NCBI GenBank assembly: GCA_021770095.1
Contig: JAETRQ010000002.1
Span: forward strand, 62,001 to 126,000
Reading direction: 5' to 3'
DNA from: Eubacteriaceae bacterium
GTDB lineage: Bacteria > Bacillota > Clostridia > Oscillospirales > Acutalibacteraceae
Length of the DNA stretch: 64,000 nucleotides
A program made the position numbers and the translations under genes. Shown here piece after piece: positions 1 to 8,863 of this stretch. How positions within the stretch are numbered: the first letter of the stretch is position 1; every line of letters begins with the position of its first letter. The notes under the pieces were generated by a model that saw nothing but the letters and a program-made list of their open reading frames with translations, was not told where the DNA came from and searched no databases.

Positions 1-14
1 TTTAAGTTTTGTAT

Positions 15-20
15 TATAAT
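15..20 (+). promoter_or_regulatory. -10 element upstream of the PBP gene
   Basis: A perfect TATAAT lies 29 bases before the ATG of the penicillin-binding protein gene. Its -35 partner would lie before base 1, so the promoter is only half visible. Confidence 0.4.
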
Positions 21-49
21 ATATAAAATTAATTGTCGAGGTGTTGGAA

Positions 50-2503
50 ATGGCTTCAAATAATTATGATGATTTACTTGAATCATTTATGAATAATTCT
101 GCAAAAGCGTATGATGAAGACAAAAACACACGAGCAGAGAATAATGTTCCGACTTTTTATAATGCTTCCACTCCTGACAAAAAGTCAAGCAAAGTTCAGC
201 GTGGCAGACAAATAGAACAGAAACTTGCTCAGAAAAAAGAAAAAAATATTAAGAAAAAGAAGAAAAATAAAACGCCTGCTCAAAATGCTTTTTCAAAAAT
301 CGGGAAAGTACTTCTTGGTCTTATTATGATTGTCGGCGTTGTGGGTATTGTTTGTTTCTCTGTAATTGCGATTTATGGTTACAGTGTGGTTTACGGCGAC
401 CCTGTGTTCGATCTGACTGAAGAAAAATTTTCTCAGAATCAGACATCTTTTATTTATGGTACAGATGGAGATACAGAAGTTGAGATAACAAGACTCCATG
501 GTGAGGAAAACCGAATTTGGGTTAACCTTGAAGATATGAGTGAGTATCTTCCGGAAGCTTTTGTAGCAACAGAGGATAAGAGATTTTATAAACATCATGG
601 TGTCGATTGGTTCAGAACGATTGTTGTTTTTGTTAAACAAAATGACCAAGGCGGTTCCACGATTACACAGCAGTTGATAAAAAATCTTACTGATGATAAT
701 AAAGTAACTTATGTAAGAAAGTTTAATGAAATTCTCAGGGCGCTTAATCTTGAACGCAATTATTCTAAAGAAGAGATACTTGAGGCTTATCTTAACACAA
801 TCTATCTTTCGAATGGTTGTTATGGTGTTAAAACTGCTTCAGAGGTATATTTCGGCAAAGAGGTTTCTGATCTCAATGCAGCCGAGTGCGCCTGTCTTTC
901 TTCCATCACAAAGGCTCCGTCTCTTTATGACCCGCTCAACAGTACTGAGAAGAACAGGGAGCGTCAGCTTTGGGTTCTCGGTCAAATGAATGATGAAGAA
1001 CTCGGCTTCCTTTCACAAGAGGAATATGATGCTGCAGTGAATTATGAAATGATATTCACAAACAGTAAAAACTATAAGGGTTCTCAGCTCAAAGAACAAG
1101 CAGCAAAGAAAGATAATGACGAGATTACGGATTATTATGTTGATTATGTAATTGCCACTGTTGAAGAAGATTTGCAGAAAATGGGCTACACAAAGAAGAA
1201 GGCTCACGATTTGATTTACGGCGGCGGTTTAAAAATTTATACAGCCATTGATTTTGATGTTCAGGATGCACTTGAGGATGTATATGAAAATTACAGACGA
1301 ATGCCTGATGAAACGGTTCAGGGTGCAATGTGCGTCATGGATTACAGCGGCAGAGTAATGGGTATTATCGGCGGAACCGGCAAAAATAAAGGCTCAATGC
1401 TCTTTAACCGTGCCACTATGGCAACAAGACCGGTCGGTTCAACAATCAAACCAATTTCTGTTTATGGTCCTGCTCTTGAAAAGAGTTTGAAAGATGAGAA
1501 TACAGAAATCTACTGGTCAACTATTATTCAGGATGCTCCGTTAAAAGTTGTTGACGGTGAGCCGTGGCCGCATAATGATAACGGTTCATATTCTTCAAAG
1601 AATATGACACTTCAGCAGGGTCTTGCAAATTCGCTGAACACCATTTCGGCAAGAACACTTGATAAAATTTCTGTTGATTATTCTTATGAATATCTCAGCG
1701 AAAATTTCCATCTCTCAACACTTGACAGTACTTGGGATATTGATTACGGTCCGCTTGCTATCGGTTCGTTGACACATGGTGCTACTGTTTTGGATATGAC
1801 GGCGGCATATGCTGCATTTGGTAATGGCGGTTATTATTATGAACCATATTGCTATTATAAAATATTAGATAGCCAGGGCAATGTTATTGTTGAAAAAGAT
1901 CCTGAAAAAACAAAACAGCAAGCTTTGTCAGAGAATACAAGTTTTGTAATGAACAAACTTCTCCAAACAGTTATGACAAGCGGAACAGGTCGCTACTATA
2001 AACTCTCAGGTATTGAGTGTTACGGAAAAACAGGTACTACTCCTGATGATAAAGACAGATGGTTTGCAGGCGGTACACCTGATTTCATTGCTGTAACATG
2101 GTATGGTTATGATACGCCGAAAGAAGTCAGATACAGTTTGTCATATAACCCGTCAGGAACGATTTGGAACACAGTTATGACAGAAATATATGAGAAGCTG
2201 GATAAAAATGGTACGGATTATGATACTGAGTTCCCGACAAGTGACGGAATTGTACAAAAATCTTTCTGTCCTTATTGCGGTAAGTTAAGATCGGGTACAG
2301 GCAACTATGGTTGGTATGATGTAAATAATCTTCCGGGTTACTGTTCAGGCGGTCATGCAGAGGATACAACAGAGGATTCAACGGATAAAGATTCAAAGAA
2401 TACTACCAAAAAAGGTAATTCATCAAATTCAGCAGATAAAACAACTTCTGCTTCAACCACAGCACCTAAACAGGCAGCACAAAAGCCTGAGGATGGGGAA
2501 TAA
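50..2503 (+). CDS. Bifunctional class A penicillin-binding protein (PBP1A-like)
   Basis: This protein of about 817 aa polymerises glycan strands and cross-links peptidoglycan outside the membrane. It has a Lys-rich cytoplasmic N-terminus, one membrane helix at about 87-109, then a GT51 glycosyltransferase domain (EDKRFYKHHG and GGSTITQQ motifs). The transpeptidase domain shows STIK (SxxK), SLN (SxN) and KTGTT. A Cys pair region (CPYCGK) and a Ser/Thr/Lys low-complexity tail follow. An in-frame GTG at 41 exists, but GAGGTG at 37-42 is well spaced only for the ATG at 50. Which PBP subtype it is cannot be settled by eye. Confidence 0.95.
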   Translation: MASNNYDDLLESFMNNSAKAYDEDKNTRAENNVPTFYNASTPDKKSSKVQRGRQIEQKLAQKKEKNIKKKKKNKTPAQNAFSKIGKVLLGLIMIVGVVGIVCFSVIAIYGYSVVYGDPVFDLTEEKFSQNQTSFIYGTDGDTEVEITRLHGEENRIWVNLEDMSEYLPEAFVATEDKRFYKHHGVDWFRTIVVFVKQNDQGGSTITQQLIKNLTDDNKVTYVRKFNEILRALNLERNYSKEEILEAYLNTIYLSNGCYGVKTASEVYFGKEVSDLNAAECACLSSITKAPSLYDPLNSTEKNRERQLWVLGQMNDEELGFLSQEEYDAAVNYEMIFTNSKNYKGSQLKEQAAKKDNDEITDYYVDYVIATVEEDLQKMGYTKKKAHDLIYGGGLKIYTAIDFDVQDALEDVYENYRRMPDETVQGAMCVMDYSGRVMGIIGGTGKNKGSMLFNRATMATRPVGSTIKPISVYGPALEKSLKDENTEIYWSTIIQDAPLKVVDGEPWPHNDNGSYSSKNMTLQQGLANSLNTISARTLDKISVDYSYEYLSENFHLSTLDSTWDIDYGPLAIGSLTHGATVLDMTAAYAAFGNGGYYYEPYCYYKILDSQGNVIVEKDPEKTKQQALSENTSFVMNKLLQTVMTSGTGRYYKLSGIECYGKTGTTPDDKDRWFAGGTPDFIAVTWYGYDTPKEVRYSLSYNPSGTIWNTVMTEIYEKLDKNGTDYDTEFPTSDGIVQKSFCPYCGKLRSGTGNYGWYDVNNLPGYCSGGHAEDTTEDSTDKDSKNTTKKGNSSNSADKTTSASTTAPKQAAQKPEDGE

Positions 2504-2516
2504 TTATGGCAGTTGA

Positions 2517-2546
2517 GGAAATCAGTATTTTTCTGATTTCCTTTTT
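2517..2546 (+). terminator. Intrinsic terminator between PBP gene and ruvX
   Basis: A 9-bp stem, GGAAATCAG paired with CTGATTTCC, has a 7-base loop and is followed by TTTTT. It starts 13 bases after the PBP stop codon. Confidence 0.8.
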
Positions 2547-2571
2547 GATATTGATATATTCAGGAGAAAAA

Positions 2572-2982
2572 ATGAAAATTATGTCAATTGATTATGGTGA
2601 TACAAGAACCGGAATTGCTTTTTGCGATGAGAGAGAAATTCTTGCATCATCTTATACAGTGATTGAAGAAACTTATCAGCCAAAACTGATTGATAAAATT
2701 ATCGGTATTGTTAACAAAGAAAGTCCAAAACAAATTGTTATCGGACTGCCTAAAAATATGGACGGTAGCTGTGGATTCAGAGCAGAGAAATGTAAGGAAC
2801 TTGCAGCGAACTTATCTGAAAAAATTGAAATACCGGTTGATTTCGAAGATGAAAGGCTCACAACTGTTATTGCGCATGATATTTTGTCCTCAAATAATGT
2901 TAGAGGTAAAAAGCGTAAGGCAGTAGTCGATGCGGTATCGGCAGTTGTTATTTTGCAAAGTTATATTGATAAAAGAAAATAA
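2572..2982 (+). CDS. ruvX: RuvX/YqgF-family Holliday junction resolvase-like protein
   Basis: This 136-aa RNase H-fold protein belongs to the family linked to Holliday junction resolution and 16S rRNA 5'-end maturation. The N-terminal IDYGDTRTGIA motif, the central DERLTT and the C-terminal DAVSAVVILQ are diagnostic. The open frame extends upstream to 2506, but that part encodes a terminator hairpin. The ATG at 2572 has AGGAG at 2562-2566 and gives the normal family length. No promoter is seen between the terminator and the gene, so expression may depend on read-through. Confidence 0.93.
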   Translation: MKIMSIDYGDTRTGIAFCDEREILASSYTVIEETYQPKLIDKIIGIVNKESPKQIVIGLPKNMDGSCGFRAEKCKELAANLSEKIEIPVDFEDERLTTVIAHDILSSNNVRGKKRKAVVDAVSAVVILQSYIDKRK

Positions 2983-3029
2983 ATAGTGATTTTTTGCTGC
3001 AAATTTTAGTATTATTCATTGGTGATTAG

Positions 3030-3545
3030 GTGAATTTTACTATTAAAAATTGCAAATTTGTGATTGATTTTTCTTTTGTTCTTGTTCTGAGTTTTTCTGC
3101 ATTATTTGATGCACAAAAGGTTATTATGCTTGTCCTCTATTCATCTCTGCATGAATTTGGGCATTTGCTCGTTCTTCTTTTGTGCGGCGGTGAACCGAAA
3201 ACCTTAACATTTTCTTTTTACGGATTAGGACTGAAATATAATGATAAGCTATCTCGTGTTAAAGAATTAGCTGTTATAATAGCCGGTCCTTTAGTAAATT
3301 TGATCTTATGGCTGTTCACAAAAGATGAAATTAATCTTTTGCTGTTTATATTGAATTCTTTGCCGGTTTATCCGCTTGACGGTGGCAGGGTAGTCAGATT
3401 ATTTTCATATAATTTATCAAAAATATTAAGTGCTATATTCATTATTATAATTTTTGCTTTATCCATTTATTTAATAGTATTCTGCAAGTCATTTTCTTTG
3501 CTGTTTATTTCAATTTATTTATTTTTTTACAGTATTTGTTATTGA
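3030..3545 (+). CDS. spoIVFB: SpoIVFB-like site-2 protease (M50 family)
   Basis: This 171-aa intramembrane zinc metalloprotease has HEFGH at residues 41-45 and NSLPVYPLDGG at about 109-119, the two metal-binding signatures of family M50. Several hydrophobic segments surround them. In Bacillus, SpoIVFB cleaves pro-sigma-K in the mother cell. This version is much shorter than the Bacillus protein and lacks its C-terminal CBS domain, and no spoIVFA partner is adjacent. The start is GTG, with GGTGAT just upstream. Another small M50 protease role remains possible. Confidence 0.75.
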   Translation: MNFTIKNCKFVIDFSFVLVLSFSALFDAQKVIMLVLYSSLHEFGHLLVLLLCGGEPKTLTFSFYGLGLKYNDKLSRVKELAVIIAGPLVNLILWLFTKDEINLLLFILNSLPVYPLDGGRVVRLFSYNLSKILSAIFIIIIFALSIYLIVFCKSFSLLFISIYLFFYSICY

Positions 3546-3553
3546 GGTATTTT

Positions 3554-5395
3554 ATGAAAAGAGAGATAGAAAAATTACTCCAATATGTTCAAAAGCCTGC
3601 CAGGTATATAGGAGGAGAACTTAACGCTGTTGTTAAGGAGAAAGATCGTGTTGATATACGTTATGCTTTCTGTTTCCCTGATACATATGAGATTGGTATG
3701 AGCCATCTGGGGATGAAAATTCTTTATGGAATGGTTAACAGCAGAGAGGATGCGTGGTGTGAACGTGTTTTTGCTCCTGATAACGATATGGAAGAGCAGT
3801 TAAGAAAAAACAATGTTCCTTTGTTTGCGCTCGAAAGCGGAGACTATATTCATGAGTTTGATATGATTGGGTTCACACTCCAGTATGAACTCTCGTATAC
3901 AAATGTGCTTAATATGCTTGACCTTGCACATATTCCTTTGAAATCTGCTGACAGAACTGATTTAACACCGATTGTATGTGTTGGAGGTCCTTGCTGCTGT
4001 AATCCTGAACCGATTACGGATTTTGTGGATATTGTATTTCTCGGTGAAGGTGAAAATAGTACAAATGAAGTAATTGACCTGCTTAAAGAGTGTAAGAAAA
4101 ACCAAACTTCAAAAAAAGAATTTTTATTGAAAGCAAAAGATATTGAAGGTGTATATGTGCCTTCATTCTATATTGATACATATAATGATGACGGAACTCT
4201 GAAAGCATTGAAACCTATCAATGATGCACCTGAAGTCGTTAAAAAATCAATTGTTAAGGATATGGACAAGGTGTATTATCCAAAAGAATTTGTTGTTCCA
4301 TATATTAATATTGTTCATGACAGAGCAGTTGAGGAAATATTCAGGGGATGTATCCGCGGATGCCGTTTTTGTCAGGCAGGTTTTATCTATCGTCCTATAC
4401 GTGAAAAGAGTGTTGATACAATTAATCAGCAGTGCAAAGATTTAATTGAAACAACGGGTTATGATGAGATTTCACTTTGCTCTTTATCAACCTCAGACCA
4501 TAGCCAGGTCAATGAAATGCTGACAACTTTAATTGATTGGACTGTTAAAGAAAAAATTAATCTCTCTTTACCAAGTCTCAGAGTTGATAATTTTTCAGAC
4601 GAATTGGTTGAACAACTGAATAAAGTAAGACGAAGCGGTTTGACGTTTGCTCCGGAGGCTGGTACACAGCGCCTTCGTGATGTAATTAATAAGAATGTTA
4701 CACAGCAGGAAGTTATTAATACCTGTACAAAAGCATTTAATAATGGTTGGACGTCTGTAAAACTGTACTTTATGATGGGACTTCCTACCGAAACGCTTGA
4801 AGATATAAAAGGTATTGCAGATTTGGGAATGGATGTTGTGCATGCATTTTATAATAATCCCGATAGGCAAAAGGGAAGCGGTGTGCAGGTTTCCATTTCA
4901 TGTGCTTCCTTTATTCCTAAGCCGTTTACACCATTCCAGTGGGAACCTGAAGACAGTATGGAATCATTAAAAGAAAAGCAAAAATATTTGCTTGAATGTA
5001 TACCGACTAAAAAAATTAAAGTTTCTTATCATGAAACACCAACCTCATTGCTTGAGGGTGTACTTGCACGCGGTGACAGACGATTGGGCAAAGTTATTTT
5101 GAGAGCCTTTGAACTTGGATGTAAATTTGACTCTTGGGATGATCAATTCAATTTTGATGCATGGATGCAGGCTTTTGAGGAAAATGATATTGACCCGTAT
5201 TTTTATACACACAGGAGGCGTGATTTTTCCGAACTTCTGCCGTGGGATCATCTTGATTTTGGTGTAAGCAGAAAGTTTCTTGCGAATGAAAATAAAAAAG
5301 CCCATAACAATCAGACAACTCCGCATTGCCGAATTCATTGTTCCGGCTGTGGTGCTAACAAACTGAACGGAGGTAAATGTGATGCGAGAAGTTAG
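3554..5395 (+). CDS. B12-binding-type radical SAM protein (TIGR03960-like)
   Basis: This protein of about 613 aa has an N-terminal Rossmann-like region resembling a cobalamin-binding domain (MSHLGMKIL, then GGPCCCNPEP). A radical SAM core follows, with the [4Fe-4S] cysteines C266, C270 and C273 in CIRGCRFC. The C-terminus carries another Cys cluster (HCSGCG). The ATG at 3554 has GAGG at 3544-3547; the TTG at 3536 lacks a ribosome site. It overlaps the next gene, its usual partner, by 14 bases. The reaction is unknown to me. Confidence 0.88.
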   Translation: MKREIEKLLQYVQKPARYIGGELNAVVKEKDRVDIRYAFCFPDTYEIGMSHLGMKILYGMVNSREDAWCERVFAPDNDMEEQLRKNNVPLFALESGDYIHEFDMIGFTLQYELSYTNVLNMLDLAHIPLKSADRTDLTPIVCVGGPCCCNPEPITDFVDIVFLGEGENSTNEVIDLLKECKKNQTSKKEFLLKAKDIEGVYVPSFYIDTYNDDGTLKALKPINDAPEVVKKSIVKDMDKVYYPKEFVVPYINIVHDRAVEEIFRGCIRGCRFCQAGFIYRPIREKSVDTINQQCKDLIETTGYDEISLCSLSTSDHSQVNEMLTTLIDWTVKEKINLSLPSLRVDNFSDELVEQLNKVRRSGLTFAPEAGTQRLRDVINKNVTQQEVINTCTKAFNNGWTSVKLYFMMGLPTETLEDIKGIADLGMDVVHAFYNNPDRQKGSGVQVSISCASFIPKPFTPFQWEPEDSMESLKEKQKYLLECIPTKKIKVSYHETPTSLLEGVLARGDRRLGKVILRAFELGCKFDSWDDQFNFDAWMQAFEENDIDPYFYTHRRRDFSELLPWDHLDFGVSRKFLANENKKAHNNQTTPHCRIHCSGCGANKLNGGKCDARS

Positions 5396-6047
5396 GCTCC
5401 GTTTTTGTAAACAAGGCAGATTGAAATATATCAGTCATCTTGACATCAATCGTGCAATGGCACGTGCATTCAGCAGGGCAGAGATACCGCTTTGGTATAC
5501 TGAAGGATTCAATCCTCATCCTTATATGAGTTTTTCTCTTCCTCTTTCGCTTGGAGTTGAAAGTCTTTGTGAAAGTGTAGATATAAGACTGATTGAAGAA
5601 ATGCCTAATGATGAAATTAAAAAAAGAATGAATGCCGTTCTTCCTGAGAATTTGAAAATTATTGATGTTTATGATGACTTTCGCGATTGCAATGAGATTG
5701 TTTATTCTGATTATGTTTTTAAATTTGCTTTCAGTGACAATGACTGTGCATTTGCTAAGATAAAATCCGTTCTCGACAGTGAACAGATTCTTGCTTTAAA
5801 AAAAGGTAAAAAAGGCAAAAAAAGAATTTTTAAAGAAACAGACATTAAAACATTTATTGAAAAATATAATATTTCTATTCGTGATGATTTAATTATTCTT
5901 AATATCCGTCTGTTTGCCGGTCCGGAAAAAAATCTTAATCCATCGCTCCTGTTTGATACAATAATCAGATTGATTGACATGGATTTTGAATGGAAGAGTA
6001 TTTCCAGAATTTCTTTACTTGACAAGAATTATAAGGAATTCCGATAA
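5382..6047 (+). CDS. Radical SAM-associated protein, DUF2344 family
   Basis: This 221-aa protein begins EVRLRFCKQGRLKYISHLD, the signature of the DUF2344 (TIGR03936) family that accompanies or is fused to TIGR03960 radical SAM enzymes. Its start lies inside the end of the upstream gene, implying translational coupling. CGGAGGT at 5369-5374 fits the ATG at 5382 better than the adjacent GTG at 5379. It probably works with the upstream enzyme, perhaps on RNA; the substrate is not known. Confidence 0.85.
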   Translation: MREVRLRFCKQGRLKYISHLDINRAMARAFSRAEIPLWYTEGFNPHPYMSFSLPLSLGVESLCESVDIRLIEEMPNDEIKKRMNAVLPENLKIIDVYDDFRDCNEIVYSDYVFKFAFSDNDCAFAKIKSVLDSEQILALKKGKKGKKRIFKETDIKTFIEKYNISIRDDLIILNIRLFAGPEKNLNPSLLFDTIIRLIDMDFEWKSISRISLLDKNYKEFR

Positions 6048-6062
6048 AAATGCAAAAAAGTC

Positions 6063-6091
6063 TTGCTTTTTACCATTAATTGTGATAATAT
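6063..6091 (+). promoter_or_regulatory. Promoter of rplS
   Basis: TTGCTT at 6063-6068 is followed either by GATAAT at 6084-6089 with an upstream TG (extended -10, 15-base spacer) or by TAATAT at 6086-6091 (17-base spacer). It precedes a leader of more than 120 bases. Confidence 0.6.
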
Positions 6092-6097
6092 ATATCA

Positions 6098-6213
6098 GCA
6101 TTTAGTCCGTTGTATCTCTTGCAACGCGTCATAATGCCCAATGTGTGAGCATTTGAGAAGATGGTCCGCTTTCAATTTCATTTTGATTTTGTTATGAACA
6201 TCTCATAAATAAT
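6098..6213 (+). promoter_or_regulatory. Structured 5' leader of rplS (candidate L19 autoregulatory leader)
   Basis: The roughly 120-base untranslated leader can form a 7-bp hairpin (CGTTGTA 6108-6114 with TGCAACG 6120-6126) and a 5-bp hairpin (AATGC 6133-6137 with GCATT 6149-6153). A long-range AGATG/CATCT pairing (6159-6163 with 6199-6203) would bring the ribosome site close. L19 leaders are known in low-GC Gram-positives, but I cannot confirm the class by eye. Confidence 0.45.
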
Positions 6214-6228
6214 AAGGAGGAAAATGAA

Positions 6229-6573
6229 ATGGACGCACTTAAGTTAATCGAAAAAGACAGCACAAAAACTGAACTTCCTAAGTTCAATATCGGTGATACA
6301 GTAAAGGTATCAGTTAACATCCGTGAAGGTTCTCGTGAAAGAATCCAGATGTTTGAGGGTACTGTTATTGCAATCAAAGGTTCAGGAATTGCAAAAACTT
6401 TCACTGTTCGTCGTCTTTCTTACGGTGTTGGTGTTGAAAGAGTATTCCCAATGCATTCACCAAATGTTGTTGATGTAAAGGTTGTTCGTACAGGTAAAGT
6501 ACGCCGTGCAAAACTTTACTATCTTCGTGACCGTGTTGGTAAGGCTGCAAAGGTTAAAGAGAATATTCAGTAA
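6229..6573 (+). CDS. rplS: 50S ribosomal protein L19
   Basis: The 114-aa protein is full length for bL19, a large-subunit protein at the 30S/50S interface. The sequence [16 protein letters not shown] and the C-terminal [10 protein letters not shown] are characteristic. AAGGAGG at 6214-6220 is correctly spaced for the ATG at 6229, while the nearer ATG at 6224 is out of frame. It has its own promoter and a strong terminator. Its neighbourhood (ylqF and rnhB downstream) matches Bacillus. Confidence 0.98.
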   Translation: MDALKLIEKDSTKTELPKFNIGDTVKVSVNIREGSRERIQMFEGTVIAIKGSGIAKTFTVRRLSYGVGVERVFPMHSPNVVDVKVVRTGKVRRAKLYYLRDRVGKAAKVKENIQ

Positions 6574-6588
6574 TTATTATAACATCAG

Positions 6589-6628
6589 AGCCACAGAAAG
6601 GTTTATCCTCCTGTGGCTTTTTGTTTTA
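6589..6628 (+). terminator. Intrinsic terminator of rplS
   Basis: AGCCACAG (6589-6596) pairs with CTGTGGCT (6611-6618), followed by a T-rich run (TTTTGTTTT). Confidence 0.85.
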
Positions 6629-6653
6629 TTATTTTCGTGATTGAGGTTAATCT

Positions 6654-7301
6654 ATGAAATTTAGTAAAAAAGCACTTATCGGTTATGCACAGTATGGTAT
6701 GGATCAGCGACCGGATGGTTTACTGCTTATCGCGTATTTCTTTTTTATTTGTCTTTGTGATTTCTTTTTGATTTTTAATCATTGTTCTGTTTTTACTGTA
6801 ATTATCGCAGCAATTTCTATTCTTTCTTATATTTTTGTGACATTGATTTTGTTGGGGAAACACAGTTTAACGAACGGTTATAATTTTCTTTGGACATCTA
6901 TCAGTTCTTTTATTCTTTCTTTTTTACTTCTAATACTTTCTTCCTATGTCCTTTATTCAATCACGCTGGAGATATGGCATATTGCTGTATCAGTAATATC
7001 ATATATCCTTTGTGCGGTATTATTTTATATTATAATCATTATCAGACTTAGCAGGTTGAAAGCGGATAACTTTGAAATAAAAAAGGTCAATTCTTCACTC
7101 GCTTTTGCAGGACCTTCATTTGTTCCCACCGTTCTGGCTGTGGGTAGTTTTATAAAGTCAAATCCACAGTATAATTCCGTATTAAAAGTTTTTCTATTTA
7201 TAGTTCTTTATCTTTTTTCAGTTTTTTTGATTTTGGCAACAGGAGTAATAGTAAAATATATTATTTTAAAAAAATTTTCTTCACAAGTCTCTTCAGAATA
7301 G
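6654..7301 (+). CDS. Uncharacterised multi-pass membrane protein
   Basis: I do not recognise this 215-aa protein. It is almost entirely hydrophobic, with about six likely membrane helices and few charged residues outside a short linker (RLSRLKADNFEIKK, about 130-143). GAGGT at 6643-6647 serves the ATG. It sits between rplS, after that gene's terminator, and ylqF, which has its own promoter, so it may depend on rplS read-through. The length and composition suggest an integral membrane protein with no visible catalytic motif. Confidence 0.75.
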   Translation: MKFSKKALIGYAQYGMDQRPDGLLLIAYFFFICLCDFFLIFNHCSVFTVIIAAISILSYIFVTLILLGKHSLTNGYNFLWTSISSFILSFLLLILSSYVLYSITLEIWHIAVSVISYILCAVLFYIIIIIRLSRLKADNFEIKKVNSSLAFAGPSFVPTVLAVGSFIKSNPQYNSVLKVFLFIVLYLFSVFLILATGVIVKYIILKKFSSQVSSE

Positions 7302-7316
7302 TTTAGCATCAATAAC

Positions 7317-7345
7317 TTGCTTTTTTTCTTAAATTCAAGTATAAT
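7317..7345 (+). promoter_or_regulatory. Promoter of ylqF
   Basis: TTGCTT (7317-7322), a 17-base spacer and a perfect TATAAT (7340-7345), 25 bases before the ylqF start codon. Confidence 0.75.
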
Positions 7346-7370
7346 TACATTATTTATTAAGGAGGATTTT

Positions 7371-8234
7371 ATGGCTGATTTTCAAAAACAAACAGTACAG
7401 TGGTTTCCCGGTCATATGGCAAAAACAAGAAGGCTTATTAAGGAAAGTCTCTCACTTGTTGACGGAGTTGTTGAAATCGTTGATGCAAGAATACCATACA
7501 GTTCATCAAATCCCGAACTCAATCAGATAATTAAAAATAAGCCGAGAATCATTCTTCTTAATAAGGCCGATATTGCAGATTCAAATGCAACAAGACTATG
7601 GATTGATTATTACAAATCTAAAGGAATGTACGCTCTTCCTGTTGACTGCAGAACAGGGAAGGGGTTGAATCAATTTGTTCCTACTGTTCGTCAGGCTCTC
7701 AGCAAAGTCATAAAAAGGAATGAAGAAAAAGATATGCACGGAAAGCCTTTACGCTTGATGGTTGTCGGTATTCCGAATACAGGCAAATCTTCTTTTATCA
7801 ACCGTATGGCAGGCAATTCAAAAGCAAAAGTTGCTGATAAGGCAGGTGTAACACGTCAAAATCAGTGGTTTGTTGTTGGGAATGGAATTGAACTACTTGA
7901 TACTCCGGGTGTTCTCTGGCCAAAGTTTGAGGATCGTGAAGTCGGAGATAAATTGGCATTTACGGGTGCTGTTAAAGATGAAGTAACCGATATTGAAACG
8001 CTTTCCTGCAGATTGCTTGAAACTTTATCCAAAACACGTCCTCAGGCGATATTGAACAGATATAAAATTGACAGTGTTGATAACCTTCAAGGTTGGGAAA
8101 TTCTTGAACTTATTGGAAAAAAACGCGGATTTTTAATAAAAGGCGGAGAGATTAACTATGAGCGAACCGCCGTTATGCTTTGCGATGAATTCAGAGGAGG
8201 AAAATTAGGGAATATTACCCTTGAATTACCTTGA
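7371..8234 (+). CDS. ylqF: Ribosome biogenesis GTPase YlqF/RbgA
   Basis: This 287-aa GTPase acts in late 50S assembly. The domain is circularly permuted: G4 NKAD (64-67) precedes G1 GIPNTGKS (133-140) and G3 DTPG (177-180), the hallmark of this family. The N-terminal WFPGHMAK is also diagnostic. AAGGAGG at 7359-7365 identifies the ATG at 7371; the longer frame from 7317 begins inside the promoter. rnhB follows within two bases, as in other Firmicutes. Confidence 0.97.
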   Translation: MADFQKQTVQWFPGHMAKTRRLIKESLSLVDGVVEIVDARIPYSSSNPELNQIIKNKPRIILLNKADIADSNATRLWIDYYKSKGMYALPVDCRTGKGLNQFVPTVRQALSKVIKRNEEKDMHGKPLRLMVVGIPNTGKSSFINRMAGNSKAKVADKAGVTRQNQWFVVGNGIELLDTPGVLWPKFEDREVGDKLAFTGAVKDEVTDIETLSCRLLETLSKTRPQAILNRYKIDSVDNLQGWEILELIGKKRGFLIKGGEINYERTAVMLCDEFRGGKLGNITLELP

Positions 8235-8236
8235 TT

Positions 8237-8848
8237 ATGGAAACGGTAAATTGGCTTGAATATGAAAATAATGCGCTCAATAATGGTTATGAAGTGATAT
8301 GCGGAGTTGATGAGGCAGGGAGAGGTCCGCTTGCCGGTCCTGTATATGCTGCTGCCGTTATACTGCCTAAAGGTCATATTGTCGAGGGTGTTAATGATTC
8401 AAAAAAAATCAGTGAGAAAAAAAGGGAACTTCTTTTTGATAAAATCATAAGCGAATGTGTTTCATATAGTGTTGGTATTGCAACAGAAAAAGAAATTGAT
8501 GAGATTAATATTTTACAGGCAACATTTCTTGCAATGCGCAGAGCCGTTGATGGTCTTGCGATAAAACCGGATATAGCATTTATTGACGGCAACAAAAAAC
8601 CGGGTCTTGATATTGAAGAACAAGTTATTGTTAAAGGTGACGCAAAAAGTGCCAACATTGCGGCAGCATCCATTATTGCAAAAGTGAGCAGAGACAGATA
8701 TATGCTCCAAATGGCTGAAAAATATCCGCAGTATCAGTTTGAGAAACATAAGGGCTACGGTACCAAACTGCATTACGAAATGATTGAAAAGTATGGCATT
8801 TCACCGATTCACAGAAAAACTTTTTTAAAGAAAGTATTGAATAAATAA
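8237..8848 (+). CDS. rnhB: Ribonuclease HII
   Basis: This 203-aa enzyme removes ribonucleotides from RNA-DNA hybrids. GVDEAGRGPLAGPV carries the first catalytic Asp and Glu, and FIDGNKKP and KGDAKSANIAAASIIAKV the later ones, with the C-terminal HKGYGT. The ATG at 8237 follows the ylqF stop directly; no clear ribosome site is seen, so coupling to ylqF is likely. An in-frame TTG at 8231 is less plausible. Confidence 0.96.
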   Translation: METVNWLEYENNALNNGYEVICGVDEAGRGPLAGPVYAAAVILPKGHIVEGVNDSKKISEKKRELLFDKIISECVSYSVGIATEKEIDEINILQATFLAMRRAVDGLAIKPDIAFIDGNKKPGLDIEEQVIVKGDAKSANIAAASIIAKVSRDRYMLQMAEKYPQYQFEKHKGYGTKLHYEMIEKYGISPIHRKTFLKKVLNK

Positions 8849-8863
8849 TTGGTTTGTAAGAAT

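Noticed and set aside
2506-2571. N-terminal extension of ruvX
   Set aside because: The stretch encodes a terminator hairpin, and the ATG at 2572 has AGGAG and gives normal length.
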